Positions 1-10,001 of a DNA stretch of 64,000 bases are shown piece by piece. The DNA is from Candidatus Rubrivivax defluviihabitans (GTDB lineage: Bacteria; Pseudomonadota; Gammaproteobacteria; Burkholderiales; Burkholderiaceae_C). A program made the translations under genes and the position numbers. The notes beneath the pieces were generated by a model, which saw only the letters and a program-made list of their open reading frames with translations, ran no database searches and was not told the DNA's origin. Each line of letters opens with the position of its first letter. The first letter of the stretch is position 1. The DNA is taken from assembly GCA_016709385.1 (NCBI GenBank), contig JADJMW010000009.1, positions 124,001 to 188,000 on the forward strand, in the 5' to 3' direction.

Positions 1-2226
<2,226 letters not shown>

Positions 2227-2267
2227 GGTGTTCTCTTGGTCGTGGTGGGGCGCTGAGCTGGTCTGAA

Positions 2268-2296
2268 GCCGCCGCTGCTGTCTGCAGCAGGCGGCG
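2268..2296. other. Intercistronic hairpin between the rubrerythrin-like gene and nifJ
   Basis: GCCGC (2268-2272) pairs with GCGGC (2291-2295), and CTGCTG (2275-2280) pairs with CAGCAG (2285-2290), leaving a 2-nt bulge and a TCTG loop. There is no T-run on either side, so it is not a standard intrinsic terminator. It could set transcript stability between the two genes. Function is inferred. Confidence 0.4.
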
Positions 2297-2312
2297 TGGC
2301 GTGCGCGGGCCG

Positions 2313-2945
2313 CTACAGGATGCCGGCCTTGCCCGCTTCCCAGCGCTTGTATTCGGTGGTCAGCAGCGCCACGTGCTCGCGCTCCTCGGCGGCCAGTTCC
2401 TTGTAGAGCTGGCTTTCCACCGAGCCGGCCGGGGCGCGTTCACCTTCCTGGCTGAAGAAGTCCACCGCCCGCTGCTCGAAGGCGATGGCGATGCGGAACA
2501 GGTTGGCCGGGTCCTCGGGATGGCGGTCAACGCCGGCGAAGATGGCCGCGTGGTCGAGCTGGAATGCGCCGTCCGGTGGCACTTCGGCGTGGTAGCGCCT
2601 GGACAAGGTGTCCATGTGCTCCTTTTCCATGGCGGCAAAGCGCGCGAACAGCTCCTGCAGCACGGGGTCCTTGGACTCGCGCGAGGCGCGCTCGTAGAAG
2701 GCATGGCCGCCGAGTTCGATCTCGAAGGCCTTGCGCACGGCGGTGAGCGCCGCGTCGTCCTGGATCGCGCCGCGGTCGAACAGCTCGAGCTTGCCCTTGC
2801 AGTGCGGGCACATGCCGTAGGGAAAGGCAAAACCTTCGCTCACCTTGTGGCAGTCGGCACAGCGCCAGCGCAGTTGCTGGCCGGCGCAGCAGATATAGGG
2901 TTCCTCGTCTTCGAGGGGGCGTTGGCAGCGGGGGCAGATGCTCAT
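2313..2945 (-). CDS. Rubrerythrin-like ferritin-fold protein with N-terminal zinc-ribbon/rubredoxin-like domain
   Basis: A 210-residue protein. The first ~55 residues hold several CxxC pairs (CPRC, CADC, CPHC) like a rubredoxin or zinc ribbon. The rest is a ferritin-like four-helix domain with carboxylate/histidine motifs (EIELGGHAFYERA, MEKEHMDTL, EQRAVDFF, EEREHVALL) that can hold a di-iron site. Rubrerythrins reduce peroxide in anaerobes and microaerophiles, here plausibly protecting NifJ and Nfn. The metal-binding ribbon precedes the ferritin domain, reverse to classical rubrerythrin. The start ATG overlaps the stop of the upstream Nfn fusion (ATGA), so the two are translationally coupled. 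Peroxidase activity is inferred from family, not shown. Confidence 0.85.
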   Translation of the reverse strand: MSICPRCQRPLEDEEPYICCAGQQLRWRCADCHKVSEGFAFPYGMCPHCKGKLELFDRGAIQDDAALTAVRKAFEIELGGHAFYERASRESKDPVLQELFARFAAMEKEHMDTLSRRYHAEVPPDGAFQLDHAAIFAGVDRHPEDPANLFRIAIAFEQRAVDFFSQEGERAPAGSVESQLYKELAAEEREHVALLTTEYKRWEAGKAGIL

Positions 2946-5314
2946 GATGGGATCTCGCTGGAAGCAGGGGTGGCGGCCGTGGCGGGTGGGGCGCCGAGGG
3001 CCGTGGGCGGCTCGAAGGCGTCGGCGTCGGCCTGGGTAATGGGCCAGGTGGACTTGCCGCCGGCCAGGTAGGCGCCGATGGCGCGCGCCGCGCGGCGGCC
3101 GGCGCCCATGGCCAGGATCACGGTGGCGGCGCCGGTGACGATGTCGCCGCCGGCAAAGACACCCGGCACGCTGGTGGCCTGGGTGGCCGAGTCGGCGACG
3201 ATGTAGCCCCACTTGTTCAGCGCCAGTCCGGGCGTCGACTTGGTGACGATGGGGTTGGCCTTGGTGCCCAGCGCGTAGATCACGGTATCGCATTCGAGCT
3301 CGAGGAACTCGTTCTGCGGGATCGGCTGGCGGCGGCCTTTCTCGTCGGGCTCGCCGAGCACCATCTTCTGCACCTTCATGCCGCGCACGTTGCCGTCTTC
3401 GGTGGTGAGGATCTCCACCGGCCCGTGCAGGAAGAAGAATTCGATGCCTTCCTCCTTGGCGTGGCGCAGTTCCTCGACGCGTGCCGGCGCCTCGGCTTCG
3501 CTGCGGCGGTAGACGCAGCGCACGGTGGGGATGCCCAGCCGCTTGGCCACGCGCAGGCAGTCCATCGCGGTATTGCCGGCGCCGATGACGACCACGCTCT
3601 TGCCCAGAGTGACCGGCGTGTCCAGGTAGGGGAACTTGTCGCCACCCATCAGGTTGACGCGCGTGAGGAACTCGTTGGCCGAATAGACCTGGCCGGCGAA
3701 TTCACCCGGGATGCCCAGGAAGGCCGGCGCGCCGGCACCCACGCCGACGAAGACGGCGTCGAAGCCCATCTCGCCGGTGAGTTGCGGGATCGAGAAGGTC
3801 TTGCCGATGACCTTGTTGGTCTCGAATTTCACGCCCATGGCCTTGAGCGTGTCGATCTCGCGGCTGATGATCTCGCGCGGTAAACGGAAAGACGGGATGC
3901 CGTACTGCAGCACGCCGCCCACCACGTGCAGCGCCTCGTAGACCGTGACGTCGCAGCCAAAGCGCGCCAGGTCGGCCGCCACCGCCAGCCCCGAAGGCCC
4001 CGAGCCCACCACCGCCACCTTGCCCAGGCAGCGCTCGAAGCGCGCCGCCTCGGCTTTGTGCGGCCGCGCGCTGTCGCCGATGAAGCGTTCCAGGCGGCCG
4101 ATGGCCACCGGCTCGAGCTTGCGGCCCACCACGCACTGTGCCTCGCACTGCGACTCCTGAGGGCAGACGCGGCCGCAGACCGACGGGAACAGGTTGGATT
4201 CGTTGATGACGGCCAGCGCGCCGTCGACGTCGCGCACCAGCAGGTGGCGGATGAAGCGCGGGATGTCGATCGACACCGGACAGCCTTCGATGCACGCCGG
4301 CTTGCTGCACATGATGCAGCGCTCGGCCTCGTTCAGCGCATCGGCCATCGAATAACCGAGGTTGACCTCCTTGAAGTTGCGCGAACGCTCGAGCGGGTCG
4401 CGCTCGGGCATCTTGGTGGCATGCGGCGCCAGGTCCTTGTATTTCTTGTAGTTGGTCTTGCCCTGTTCGAACAGCACCTTTTCCACGTTGCACACGTGTG
4501 CATAGTCGCTGCTGGCCGCGGCTTCCTCGCCCTTGAAGCGCTTCTGGCGCAGCAGCAGTTCCTTGAAGTCGACCTGGTGGCCGTCGAAATCGGGGCCGTC
4601 GACACAGGCGAACTTGATCTCGCTGCCCACCGTCACGCGGCACGAACCACACATGCCGGTGCCGTCGACCATGATGGCGTTCAGCGACACCATGGTCTTC
4701 ACGCCGCTGGGGCGCGAGGTCTCGACGCAGGCGTTCATCATGGGCAGTGGGCCGATGGCCACCACCAGGTCGGGGCGGTCGGTGTTCAGCACGTCCAGCA
4801 GCGCGGCATTCACGAAACCCGGCCGACCGTAGCTGCCGTCGTCGGTGCAGACGATCAGGTTGTCGCAATAGCGGGCGAATTGTTCTTCCCAGAACACCAG
4901 GTCCTTGTTGCGGAAGCCGATGATGCCGGTGGTGCGGTTGCCGGCTTCCTTGAAGGCGCGTAGCTGCGGGTAGACCGGCGCCACCCCCAGGCCGCCGCCG
5001 ACCAGCACCACGTGGCCGACGGCGCTCACGTGCTGCGGCAGGCCCAGCGGGCCGACGAAATCGGCGATGCTGTCGCCTTGCTTGTAGTGGTCGCGCATGG
5101 CCAGCGTGGTCTTGCCCAGCGCCTGGATGACCATGGTGATGGTGCCCTTGTCGCGGTCGAAGTCGGCCACCGTGAGCGGGATGCGCTCGCCGCCTTCGTG
5201 CAGGCGCAGCATCACGAAATGCCCGGGCTGGGCCGCGCGGGCCACGTCGGGCGCCAGCACCTCCCACAGAAAAGTGGTTTCGGAAAAGGCTTCGCGGCGG
5301 ATGATGGGGTACAT
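2942..5314 (-). CDS. nfnAB: Fused NfnA-NfnB type NADH-dependent reduced ferredoxin:NADP+ oxidoreductase
   Basis: A single 790-residue chain. Residues 1-~265 match the small subunit (NfnA/SudB, ferredoxin-NADP reductase fold) with a [2Fe-2S] site formed by Asp217 and Cys222, Cys225, Cys237 (motif DGTGMCGSC...FAC). A linker of ~30 residues leads into the large subunit (NfnB/SudA, like the glutamate synthase small chain). That part has two ferredoxin-like cysteine groups (C333/C336/C341/C345 and C380/C384/C390/C394), an FAD Rossmann motif (VVGSGPSGLAVA) and a NADP-site motif (VVIGAGNTAMD). In separate-subunit Nfn the complex couples ferredoxin, NADH and NADP+ by flavin bifurcation. Fusion into one chain is uncommon. 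NifJ two genes downstream would supply reduced ferredoxin. Alternative annotation: sulfide dehydrogenase. No stop or frameshift is seen at the junction. Confidence 0.88.
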   Translation of the reverse strand: MYPIIRREAFSETTFLWEVLAPDVARAAQPGHFVMLRLHEGGERIPLTVADFDRDKGTITMVIQALGKTTLAMRDHYKQGDSIADFVGPLGLPQHVSAVGHVVLVGGGLGVAPVYPQLRAFKEAGNRTTGIIGFRNKDLVFWEEQFARYCDNLIVCTDDGSYGRPGFVNAALLDVLNTDRPDLVVAIGPLPMMNACVETSRPSGVKTMVSLNAIMVDGTGMCGSCRVTVGSEIKFACVDGPDFDGHQVDFKELLLRQKRFKGEEAAASSDYAHVCNVEKVLFEQGKTNYKKYKDLAPHATKMPERDPLERSRNFKEVNLGYSMADALNEAERCIMCSKPACIEGCPVSIDIPRFIRHLLVRDVDGALAVINESNLFPSVCGRVCPQESQCEAQCVVGRKLEPVAIGRLERFIGDSARPHKAEAARFERCLGKVAVVGSGPSGLAVAADLARFGCDVTVYEALHVVGGVLQYGIPSFRLPREIISREIDTLKAMGVKFETNKVIGKTFSIPQLTGEMGFDAVFVGVGAGAPAFLGIPGEFAGQVYSANEFLTRVNLMGGDKFPYLDTPVTLGKSVVVIGAGNTAMDCLRVAKRLGIPTVRCVYRRSEAEAPARVEELRHAKEEGIEFFFLHGPVEILTTEDGNVRGMKVQKMVLGEPDEKGRRQPIPQNEFLELECDTVIYALGTKANPIVTKSTPGLALNKWGYIVADSATQATSVPGVFAGGDIVTGAATVILAMGAGRRAARAIGAYLAGGKSTWPITQADADAFEPPTALGAPPATAATPASSEIPS

Positions 5315-5408
5315 GTCGGTGCTCGGGGGTGCGTCGGAAGGTCGGTCGGTGGCAAAGCCGGCCCGGGCCAGTGCCGCACGATGATGTCGGCAAGCCCGCA
5401 GCAGGCTC

Positions 5409-5422
5409 TTAACTTAGATCAA
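5409..5422 (-). promoter_or_regulatory. FNR/ANR-like box upstream of nfnAB
   Basis: TTAACTTAGATCAA fits TTGAT-N4-ATCAA at 8 of 10 informative positions, with a perfect ATCAA half. Its centre (5415.5) predicts a class-II start near 5374, and CATCAT at 5386-5381 on the minus strand sits where a -10 would be. It overlaps the 3' end of the higA-like gene. Regulator identity is inferred. Confidence 0.4.
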
Positions 5423-5784
5423 TAGGCTGGGCGGTTGCGCCGGCTGGCCGGGCGCGGCGGGGCCAGCAGGGCGCGGTGCACGGCACCGTGCATGTCCCAG
5501 GCCAGCTGCAGCTGCATCCAGAACGCCGCCTCGTTGCCGAAATAGGCGGCCAGGCGCAGGGCGGTGTCGGGCGTGATGGCGCGGTGGCCGTTGATCAATT
5601 CATTGACGCGCCGGCGCGAGATGCCCAAGGCGGCGGCCAGCCCGGTCTGGCTGAGATGCAGCGGCGCCAGGAAGCGCGTGTACAGGAACTCGCCCGGATG
5701 CGGCGGCCGCCGCACGGTCCAAGAAAGGTGCGGCGGTCGGGTGGGAGGCGCCTTGCGCAGTGGCGATGCAGCGGTGGCGACCAT
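5419..5784 (-). CDS. HigA-family antitoxin-like HTH protein (orphan)
   Basis: A 121-residue protein with the HigA/VapI signature: HPGEFLYTRFLAPLHLSQTG, then a helix-turn-helix (GLAAALGISRRRVNELINGH) and the tail motif RAITPDTALRLAAYFGNEAAFW. HigA antitoxins bind DNA and neutralise the HigB ribonuclease, which is normally encoded immediately upstream. Here the upstream neighbour is hyaC and the downstream neighbour is nfnAB, so no toxin is present. It has an unusual ~25-residue basic/proline-rich N-terminal extension and a basic tail. It may be a toxin-free remnant or a stand-alone regulator of the flanking redox genes; the latter is speculation. Confidence 0.8.
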   Translation of the reverse strand: MVATAASPLRKAPPTRPPHLSWTVRRPPHPGEFLYTRFLAPLHLSQTGLAAALGISRRRVNELINGHRAITPDTALRLAAYFGNEAAFWMQLQLAWDMHGAVHRALLAPPRPASRRNRPAY

Positions 5785-5813
5785 CGTGCGAGGCTAGGCG
5801 CGAGTCGTGGCCT

Positions 5814-6524
5814 TCAGCCGCGCGGCTCGCCCTTGAACATGCGGATGCCGTTGACCATGGTGCTGATGATGGTGCTGCGGCCCACGATGTCCTGCCGGAA
5901 CACCATGTACATGTGCACCAGGGCGAAGATCACCACGTACCACATGGCGAAGTGGTGCACCGTGCGCACGGCCTGCGGTGTGCCCAGCAGCACCGTCACC
6001 CAGCCGAAGGCGTTCATCCAGCCGCTGCCCCAGCCCGACGCCTGCGAATAAAGGCCCAGGCCGGTGAAGATGAGCACCAGCATGCCCAGCGTGAACATGA
6101 AGAACATGCCGGCCAGGGCCAGCGGGTTGTGGCCGACCCAGCGCTCGTCGTCGTTGCGCAGGAAACCGTAGGACGCGATGTCGCCGAACAGGCCGCGCCA
6201 GAAGGCCCAGCTCCACAGCGGCGGCAGGAAGATGGCGCGCGTGTGCGAATTGCCCACGAAGGCCCAGTAGATGCGCACCACGAAGGCCACGATCATGAGC
6301 ATGGCGGCGACGAAGTGGATGGTGCGGATCCAGCCGAACAGGAAACTGTTCGTCGCTTCGCCGCCGATGGCCGGCGGCGGGGCGCCGATGAAATACCCGG
6401 TGACGGCCAGCACCGCGAACAGCACCACCGTCAGCCAGTGCCACAGGCGCACCGGTGCGGCGTAGACATACACATCCTCCAGCGGGCCGCCGGTGACGCG
6501 GCCGGTCCAACGTTCGACTTGCAT
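5814..6524 (-). CDS. hyaC: Ni/Fe-hydrogenase b-type cytochrome subunit
   Basis: A 236-residue integral membrane cytochrome b of the HyaC/HupC/HoxZ family. It anchors the periplasmic hydrogenase heterodimer and passes electrons from H2 to the quinone pool. Hydrophobic segments carry the histidines expected for two b haems (PVRLWHWLTVVLF near residues 24-36, TIHFVAAMLMIVAFVVRIYW, then VRTVHHFAMWYVVIFALVHMY near the C-terminus). It begins 22 nt after hyaB, giving the usual small-large-cytochrome order. No hydrogenase maturation genes (hyaD, hyp) follow; the next gene is the higA-like frame. Confidence 0.93.
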   Translation of the reverse strand: MQVERWTGRVTGGPLEDVYVYAAPVRLWHWLTVVLFAVLAVTGYFIGAPPPAIGGEATNSFLFGWIRTIHFVAAMLMIVAFVVRIYWAFVGNSHTRAIFLPPLWSWAFWRGLFGDIASYGFLRNDDERWVGHNPLALAGMFFMFTLGMLVLIFTGLGLYSQASGWGSGWMNAFGWVTVLLGTPQAVRTVHHFAMWYVVIFALVHMYMVFRQDIVGRSTIISTMVNGIRMFKGEPRG

Positions 6525-6546
6525 CGTCTTCTCCTCGGGGCGCCTT

Positions 6547-8337
6547 TCAGCGCAGCTTCACCGACACGAGCTCCTGACCCTCGGGCGACATGACGTGCGT
6601 CGCGCAGGCCAGGCAGGGGTCGAAACTGTGAATCGTGCGCAGGATCTCCAGCGGCTGCTCCGGGTTGACCATCGGTGTATTCAGCAGCGAGGCCTCGTAG
6701 GCGCCGATCTGGCCCTTGGCGTCGCGCGGGCCGGCATTCCAGGTGGTGGGCACCACGCACTGGTAGCTGTCGATGCGCTTGTCCTTGATCTTCACCCAGT
6801 GTGCCAGTGCGCCGCGCGGGGCCTCGCTGGGCGCCACGCCCTTGGCCTCGGCCGGCCAGCTGGACGGTTCCCACTTCTCGACGTTGGCCGTGTTCAGGTC
6901 GCCGGCCTTCAGATTCGCGATCAGCTGGTCGTAGAAATACCTCATCTTGTGCGCCGCCCACGAGGCCTCCAGCCCGCGCGCCGCGGTGCGGCCCAGGGTC
7001 GAGAAGAGGGCGGTGATGGGCACGTCCAGCGTCTTCAGCACCATGTCGACCTGGGCCTTGACCTCCTCGTTGCCGCGCGCGTAGGCGACGATGTAGCGCG
7101 CCAGCGGCCCCACCTCGACCGGATGCCCCTTCCAGCGCGGCGACTTGATCCAGGAGTATTTGGACGATTCGTCGAAGTTCTCGATGTTGGTGCGCGTGCC
7201 CTTGGCCTTGCCGATGTCGAAGTTCGGCTCGGTGACGCCGTCGAAGGGGTGCAGCCCCTTGGTCTCGTCGCCCTGCTTGTACCAGCTGTGGGTGACCCAT
7301 TCCTGCACCTGGTCGGCGGCCTTGAGGTCGACGTCCTGCACCTCCTTGAGGTTGCCGCCGATGATGACGCCCGAAGGCAGCAGCATGCTCTTGTTGCTGT
7401 AGTCGTTGGCGATGTCCGGGAACTCGCCGTAGGCCATGACGTTCTGGCTCGCCAGCCCGCCGCCCCACTGCGCCCAGTCCTTGTAGAAGGAGGCGATGGC
7501 GAGCAGGTCGGGGACGTAGACCTGGTCGATGAACTCGATGGTGCGGTCGATGATGTTGCTCACCATGTTCAGGTAGAACATGTTGATCGCACCCACGGCA
7601 CCGGTGCCGTCGACGTTGATCGAGCACGGCACGCCACCCACCAGCCAGTTGGGGTGCGGGTTCTTGCCGCCGAAGATGGTCTGGATCTTGACGATCTCCT
7701 TCTGGAAGTCCAGCGCCTCCAGGTAGTGCGCGGTGGCCATCAGGTTGGCCTCGGGCGGCAGCTTGTAGGCTGCGCTGCCCCAGTAGCCCTTGGCGAAGAT
7801 GCCGAGCTGGCCGCTTTCCACGAACCTCTTCAGCCGGCCCTGCACCTCGCGGTAGTAGCCGGGCGAGGAATTGCCCCAGCGCGAGATGCCCTGCTGCAGC
7901 TCGCTCGTGCGCTTCGGGTCGGCCTTCAGCGCCGAGACCACGTCCACCCAGTCCAGCGCATGCAGGTGGTAGAAATGCACCAGGTGGTCGTGCGCGTACA
8001 GCGTGGAATGCATCAGGTTGCGCACGAGGTTGGCGTTCTTGGGGATCCGGATCCCCAGCGCGTCTTCCACCGACCGCACCGACGCCAGCGCGTGGGTGCC
8101 GGTGCACACGCCGCAGATGCGTTCGACGAAGGCCCACGCGTCACGCGGGTCGCGGCCCTTGAGGATGACCTCCAGGCCGCGCCACATGGTGCCCGTGGAC
8201 ACGGCATTGCGGATCACGTTCTTGTCGTCGACGTTGACCTCGATGCGCAGGTGGCCCTCGATGCGGGTGATAGGGTCGACGACGATGCGCTTGCCGCTGT
8301 TGTCGAGCTTGAAACCTTGGGTCTCGATGACGGACAT
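6547..8337 (-). CDS. hyaB: [NiFe]-hydrogenase large subunit (membrane-bound, group 1)
   Basis: A 596-residue catalytic subunit. The N-terminal nickel motif RICGVC lies at 73-78 (Cys75, Cys78) and the C-terminal motif DPCLACATH at 573-581 (Cys575, Cys578). The 15 residues after His581 (VMSPEGQELVSVKLR) are the peptide that a HyaD-type endopeptidase removes once nickel is inserted. The enzyme oxidises H2 in the periplasm. Start ATG lies 3 nt after the hyaA stop. Closest families by motif are HyaB, HoxG and HupL. The maturation protease is not in this window, so it must be encoded elsewhere if the enzyme is active. Confidence 0.97.
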   Translation of the reverse strand: MSVIETQGFKLDNSGKRIVVDPITRIEGHLRIEVNVDDKNVIRNAVSTGTMWRGLEVILKGRDPRDAWAFVERICGVCTGTHALASVRSVEDALGIRIPKNANLVRNLMHSTLYAHDHLVHFYHLHALDWVDVVSALKADPKRTSELQQGISRWGNSSPGYYREVQGRLKRFVESGQLGIFAKGYWGSAAYKLPPEANLMATAHYLEALDFQKEIVKIQTIFGGKNPHPNWLVGGVPCSINVDGTGAVGAINMFYLNMVSNIIDRTIEFIDQVYVPDLLAIASFYKDWAQWGGGLASQNVMAYGEFPDIANDYSNKSMLLPSGVIIGGNLKEVQDVDLKAADQVQEWVTHSWYKQGDETKGLHPFDGVTEPNFDIGKAKGTRTNIENFDESSKYSWIKSPRWKGHPVEVGPLARYIVAYARGNEEVKAQVDMVLKTLDVPITALFSTLGRTAARGLEASWAAHKMRYFYDQLIANLKAGDLNTANVEKWEPSSWPAEAKGVAPSEAPRGALAHWVKIKDKRIDSYQCVVPTTWNAGPRDAKGQIGAYEASLLNTPMVNPEQPLEILRTIHSFDPCLACATHVMSPEGQELVSVKLR

Positions 8338-8340
8338 GAT

Positions 8341-9441
8341 TTACTTCTCCACCGTGCTGACTTGGTCGTTGGCGGTCTTGCTGCGCGCCTGCTTGATGGC
8401 GGTGACCGCGGCGTGGGCGGCGATCGCGGCACCGGCGCCGACGGCGGCGGTGAGGCCGATCCGGTCGGCCGTGCCTTCGGCGCCGTCCAGGCCCGGGATC
8501 TGAACCGAGGTGAGGTGGTTGTAGAAGCCGCCCTTGTCCCAGAAATCGTCTTCGCTGCAGCCGATGCAGCCGTGGCCGGCCTGGATGGGGAAGGACAGGC
8601 CTTCGTTCCAGCGCGTGGCCGAGCAGGCGTTGTAGGTGGTCGGGCCCTTGCAGCCCATCTTGTAGAGGCAGAAGCCCTGGCGCGCGCCGGCGTCGTCGAA
8701 GTTCTCGACGAACTGCCCGGCGTCGAAGTGCGGCCGGCGGTAGCACTTGTCGTGCACACGCTGGCTGTAGAACATCTTCGGCCGGCCCTGCGCGTCCATG
8801 TCGGGCAGGCGGTCGAAGGTGAGGATGAAGGTCACGATGCCGGTCATCACCTCGGCGATGGGCGGGCAGCCCGGCACCTTGATGATGGGCTTGTCGGTGA
8901 TCACCTTGTGCACCGGGGTGGCCTGCGTCGGATTCGGCTTGGCGGCCTGCACGCAGCCCCACGAAGCGCACGAACCCCAGGAGATGATGGCCTTGGCGTC
9001 CTTGGCCGCGTGGCGCAGTTTCTCCACGAACGGCCGGCCGCCGGGAATGCAGTAGATGCCGTCGTCGGCCAGCGGCGGGTTGCCTTCCACTGCCAGGATG
9101 TAGTTGCCCTTGTATTTGGCGATGGTCTCTTCCAGCGCTTCCTCGGCCTGGTGGCCGGCGGCGGCCATCAGCGTGTCGCTGTAGTCCAGCGAGATCATCG
9201 ACAGCACCACGTCCTTGGCCAGCGGGTGCGAGGAGCGGATGAACGACTCGCTGCAGCAGGTGCATTCCAGCCCGTGCAGCCAGATCACCGGCGTGCGCGG
9301 CTTGGTCTGCATCGCCGTGGCGATCTGCTGGGCGCCGGCTTCACCCAGGCCCAGCGAGGCCGCGGTGAGGCTGCAGAACTTGACGAAGCTGCGGCGGGAA
9401 ATGCCCTGCCGGCGCATCAAGTCGTAGTAGGTCTCGAACAT
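8341..9441 (-). CDS. hyaA: [NiFe]-hydrogenase small subunit, Tat-exported, oxygen-tolerant type
   Basis: A 366-residue precursor. The ATG at 9441 was chosen over in-frame codons further upstream because it has a good AGGAG ribosome site and starts just before a twin-arginine signal (SRRSFVK, residues 15-21). Proximal cluster ligands include the extra cysteines of O2-tolerant group-1d enzymes: CTCC at 60-63 and SCASWGC with Cys158 and Cys163. These extra cysteines form a [4Fe-3S] cluster in HyaA of E. coli and HoxK of Cupriavidus. A hydrophobic C-terminal helix (about 337-358) anchors it to the membrane by HyaC. First gene of hyaABC; an FNR-like box lies 108 nt upstream. Confidence 0.96.
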   Translation of the reverse strand: MFETYYDLMRRQGISRRSFVKFCSLTAASLGLGEAGAQQIATAMQTKPRTPVIWLHGLECTCCSESFIRSSHPLAKDVVLSMISLDYSDTLMAAAGHQAEEALEETIAKYKGNYILAVEGNPPLADDGIYCIPGGRPFVEKLRHAAKDAKAIISWGSCASWGCVQAAKPNPTQATPVHKVITDKPIIKVPGCPPIAEVMTGIVTFILTFDRLPDMDAQGRPKMFYSQRVHDKCYRRPHFDAGQFVENFDDAGARQGFCLYKMGCKGPTTYNACSATRWNEGLSFPIQAGHGCIGCSEDDFWDKGGFYNHLTSVQIPGLDGAEGTADRIGLTAAVGAGAAIAAHAAVTAIKQARSKTANDQVSTVEK

Positions 9442-9519
9442 CTTGTTTGCTCCTGCTTGAAGCGCGCCGGCGTTGGCGCGCGGGTGCCACGGGTTCTCGC
9501 TCACTCCGACAGACTGCGC

Positions 9520-9562
9520 GTATTGGGCGCCAAATACCGCGCGAGGCATTGATCCGAGTCAA
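9520..9562 (-). promoter_or_regulatory. FNR/ANR box (9549-9562) with spaced -10, in the hyaA / V-ATPase divergent region
   Basis: TTGATCCGAGTCAA (reads TTGACTCGGATCAA toward hyaA) matches TTGAT-N4-ATCAA at 9 of 10 positions. On the minus strand a CAATAC -10 at 9525-9520 would place the start near 9514, exactly 41.5 bp from the box centre, the geometry of class-II FNR activation. The same site is 92 nt before the ATPase operon, where no good -10 is seen. Also present at 9596-9605 is TTGACCTGAG, shared with the frd upstream region. Confidence 0.55.
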
Positions 9563-9653
9563 GCATTTCCGGCGCCGCGTGGCCCAACCTCGCAATTGAC
9601 CTGAGTGGCACGCGGCCGCCGGCCCCGGCCGCTCCTGGCGGAGCGAGTTCGCC

Positions 9654-10001
9654 GTGTTTCCGCACGAACCTCCAGCCCCCGAGCGCGCGGTTGAAGCCGC
9701 CATGGCGCGGGTGCTTGCCGCCGAGGCCGCGGCACGCGAGTCGGTGGCGCTGGCCCATGCCGAGGCTGGGCACATCGGCGAGCGCTCGCGGGCGGCCGTG
9801 CGCGCCTTGGCCGAGCGCACGGAGCATCGCGTGCGTCGCTGGCGCGCCGCCTTCGAACGGGCGGCCGACGCCGAGGTGGCCGCCCTGCAGGCGCAGGCCG
9901 AGAACCTGTCCCGGCCGACCGAGCTGGGTTCGGACGACGGCTTCCGCATAGCCCAGGCCGTCGCCCGGCTGGCAGCGTTATTGACCGGGGGCGTACCGTG
10001 A
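9654..10001 (+). CDS. V/A-type ATPase peripheral-stalk subunit (G/H-like), coiled coil
   Basis: A 115-residue, alanine/glutamate/arginine-rich helical protein starting at GTG 9654. Long heptad-like stretches between residues ~15 and 95 suit the G/H stalk subunit that pairs with subunit E in V/A-ATPases. It is the first gene of the operon and its stop overlaps the GTG of the next gene (GTGA). Sequence alone is low in information for such stalk proteins, so the call rests on coiled-coil character and position; the order G-C-I-K-F-E-A-B-D is complete only if it is this subunit. Confidence 0.7.
   Translation: MFPHEPPAPERAVEAAMARVLAAEAAARESVALAHAEAGHIGERSRAAVRALAERTEHRVRRWRAAFERAADAEVAALQAQAENLSRPTELGSDDGFRIAQAVARLAALLTGGVP

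Noticed and set aside
9442..9540. Sigma-54 promoter for hyaA
   Set aside because: TGGCAC is present in the leader, but the matching GC-containing second half (TTGCA-like) is missing at the required spacing.
6493..9552. 1019-codon plus-strand open frame opposite hyaABC
   Set aside because: It lies fully antisense to three well-conserved hydrogenase genes and has no recognisable domain; the length comes from high GC content.
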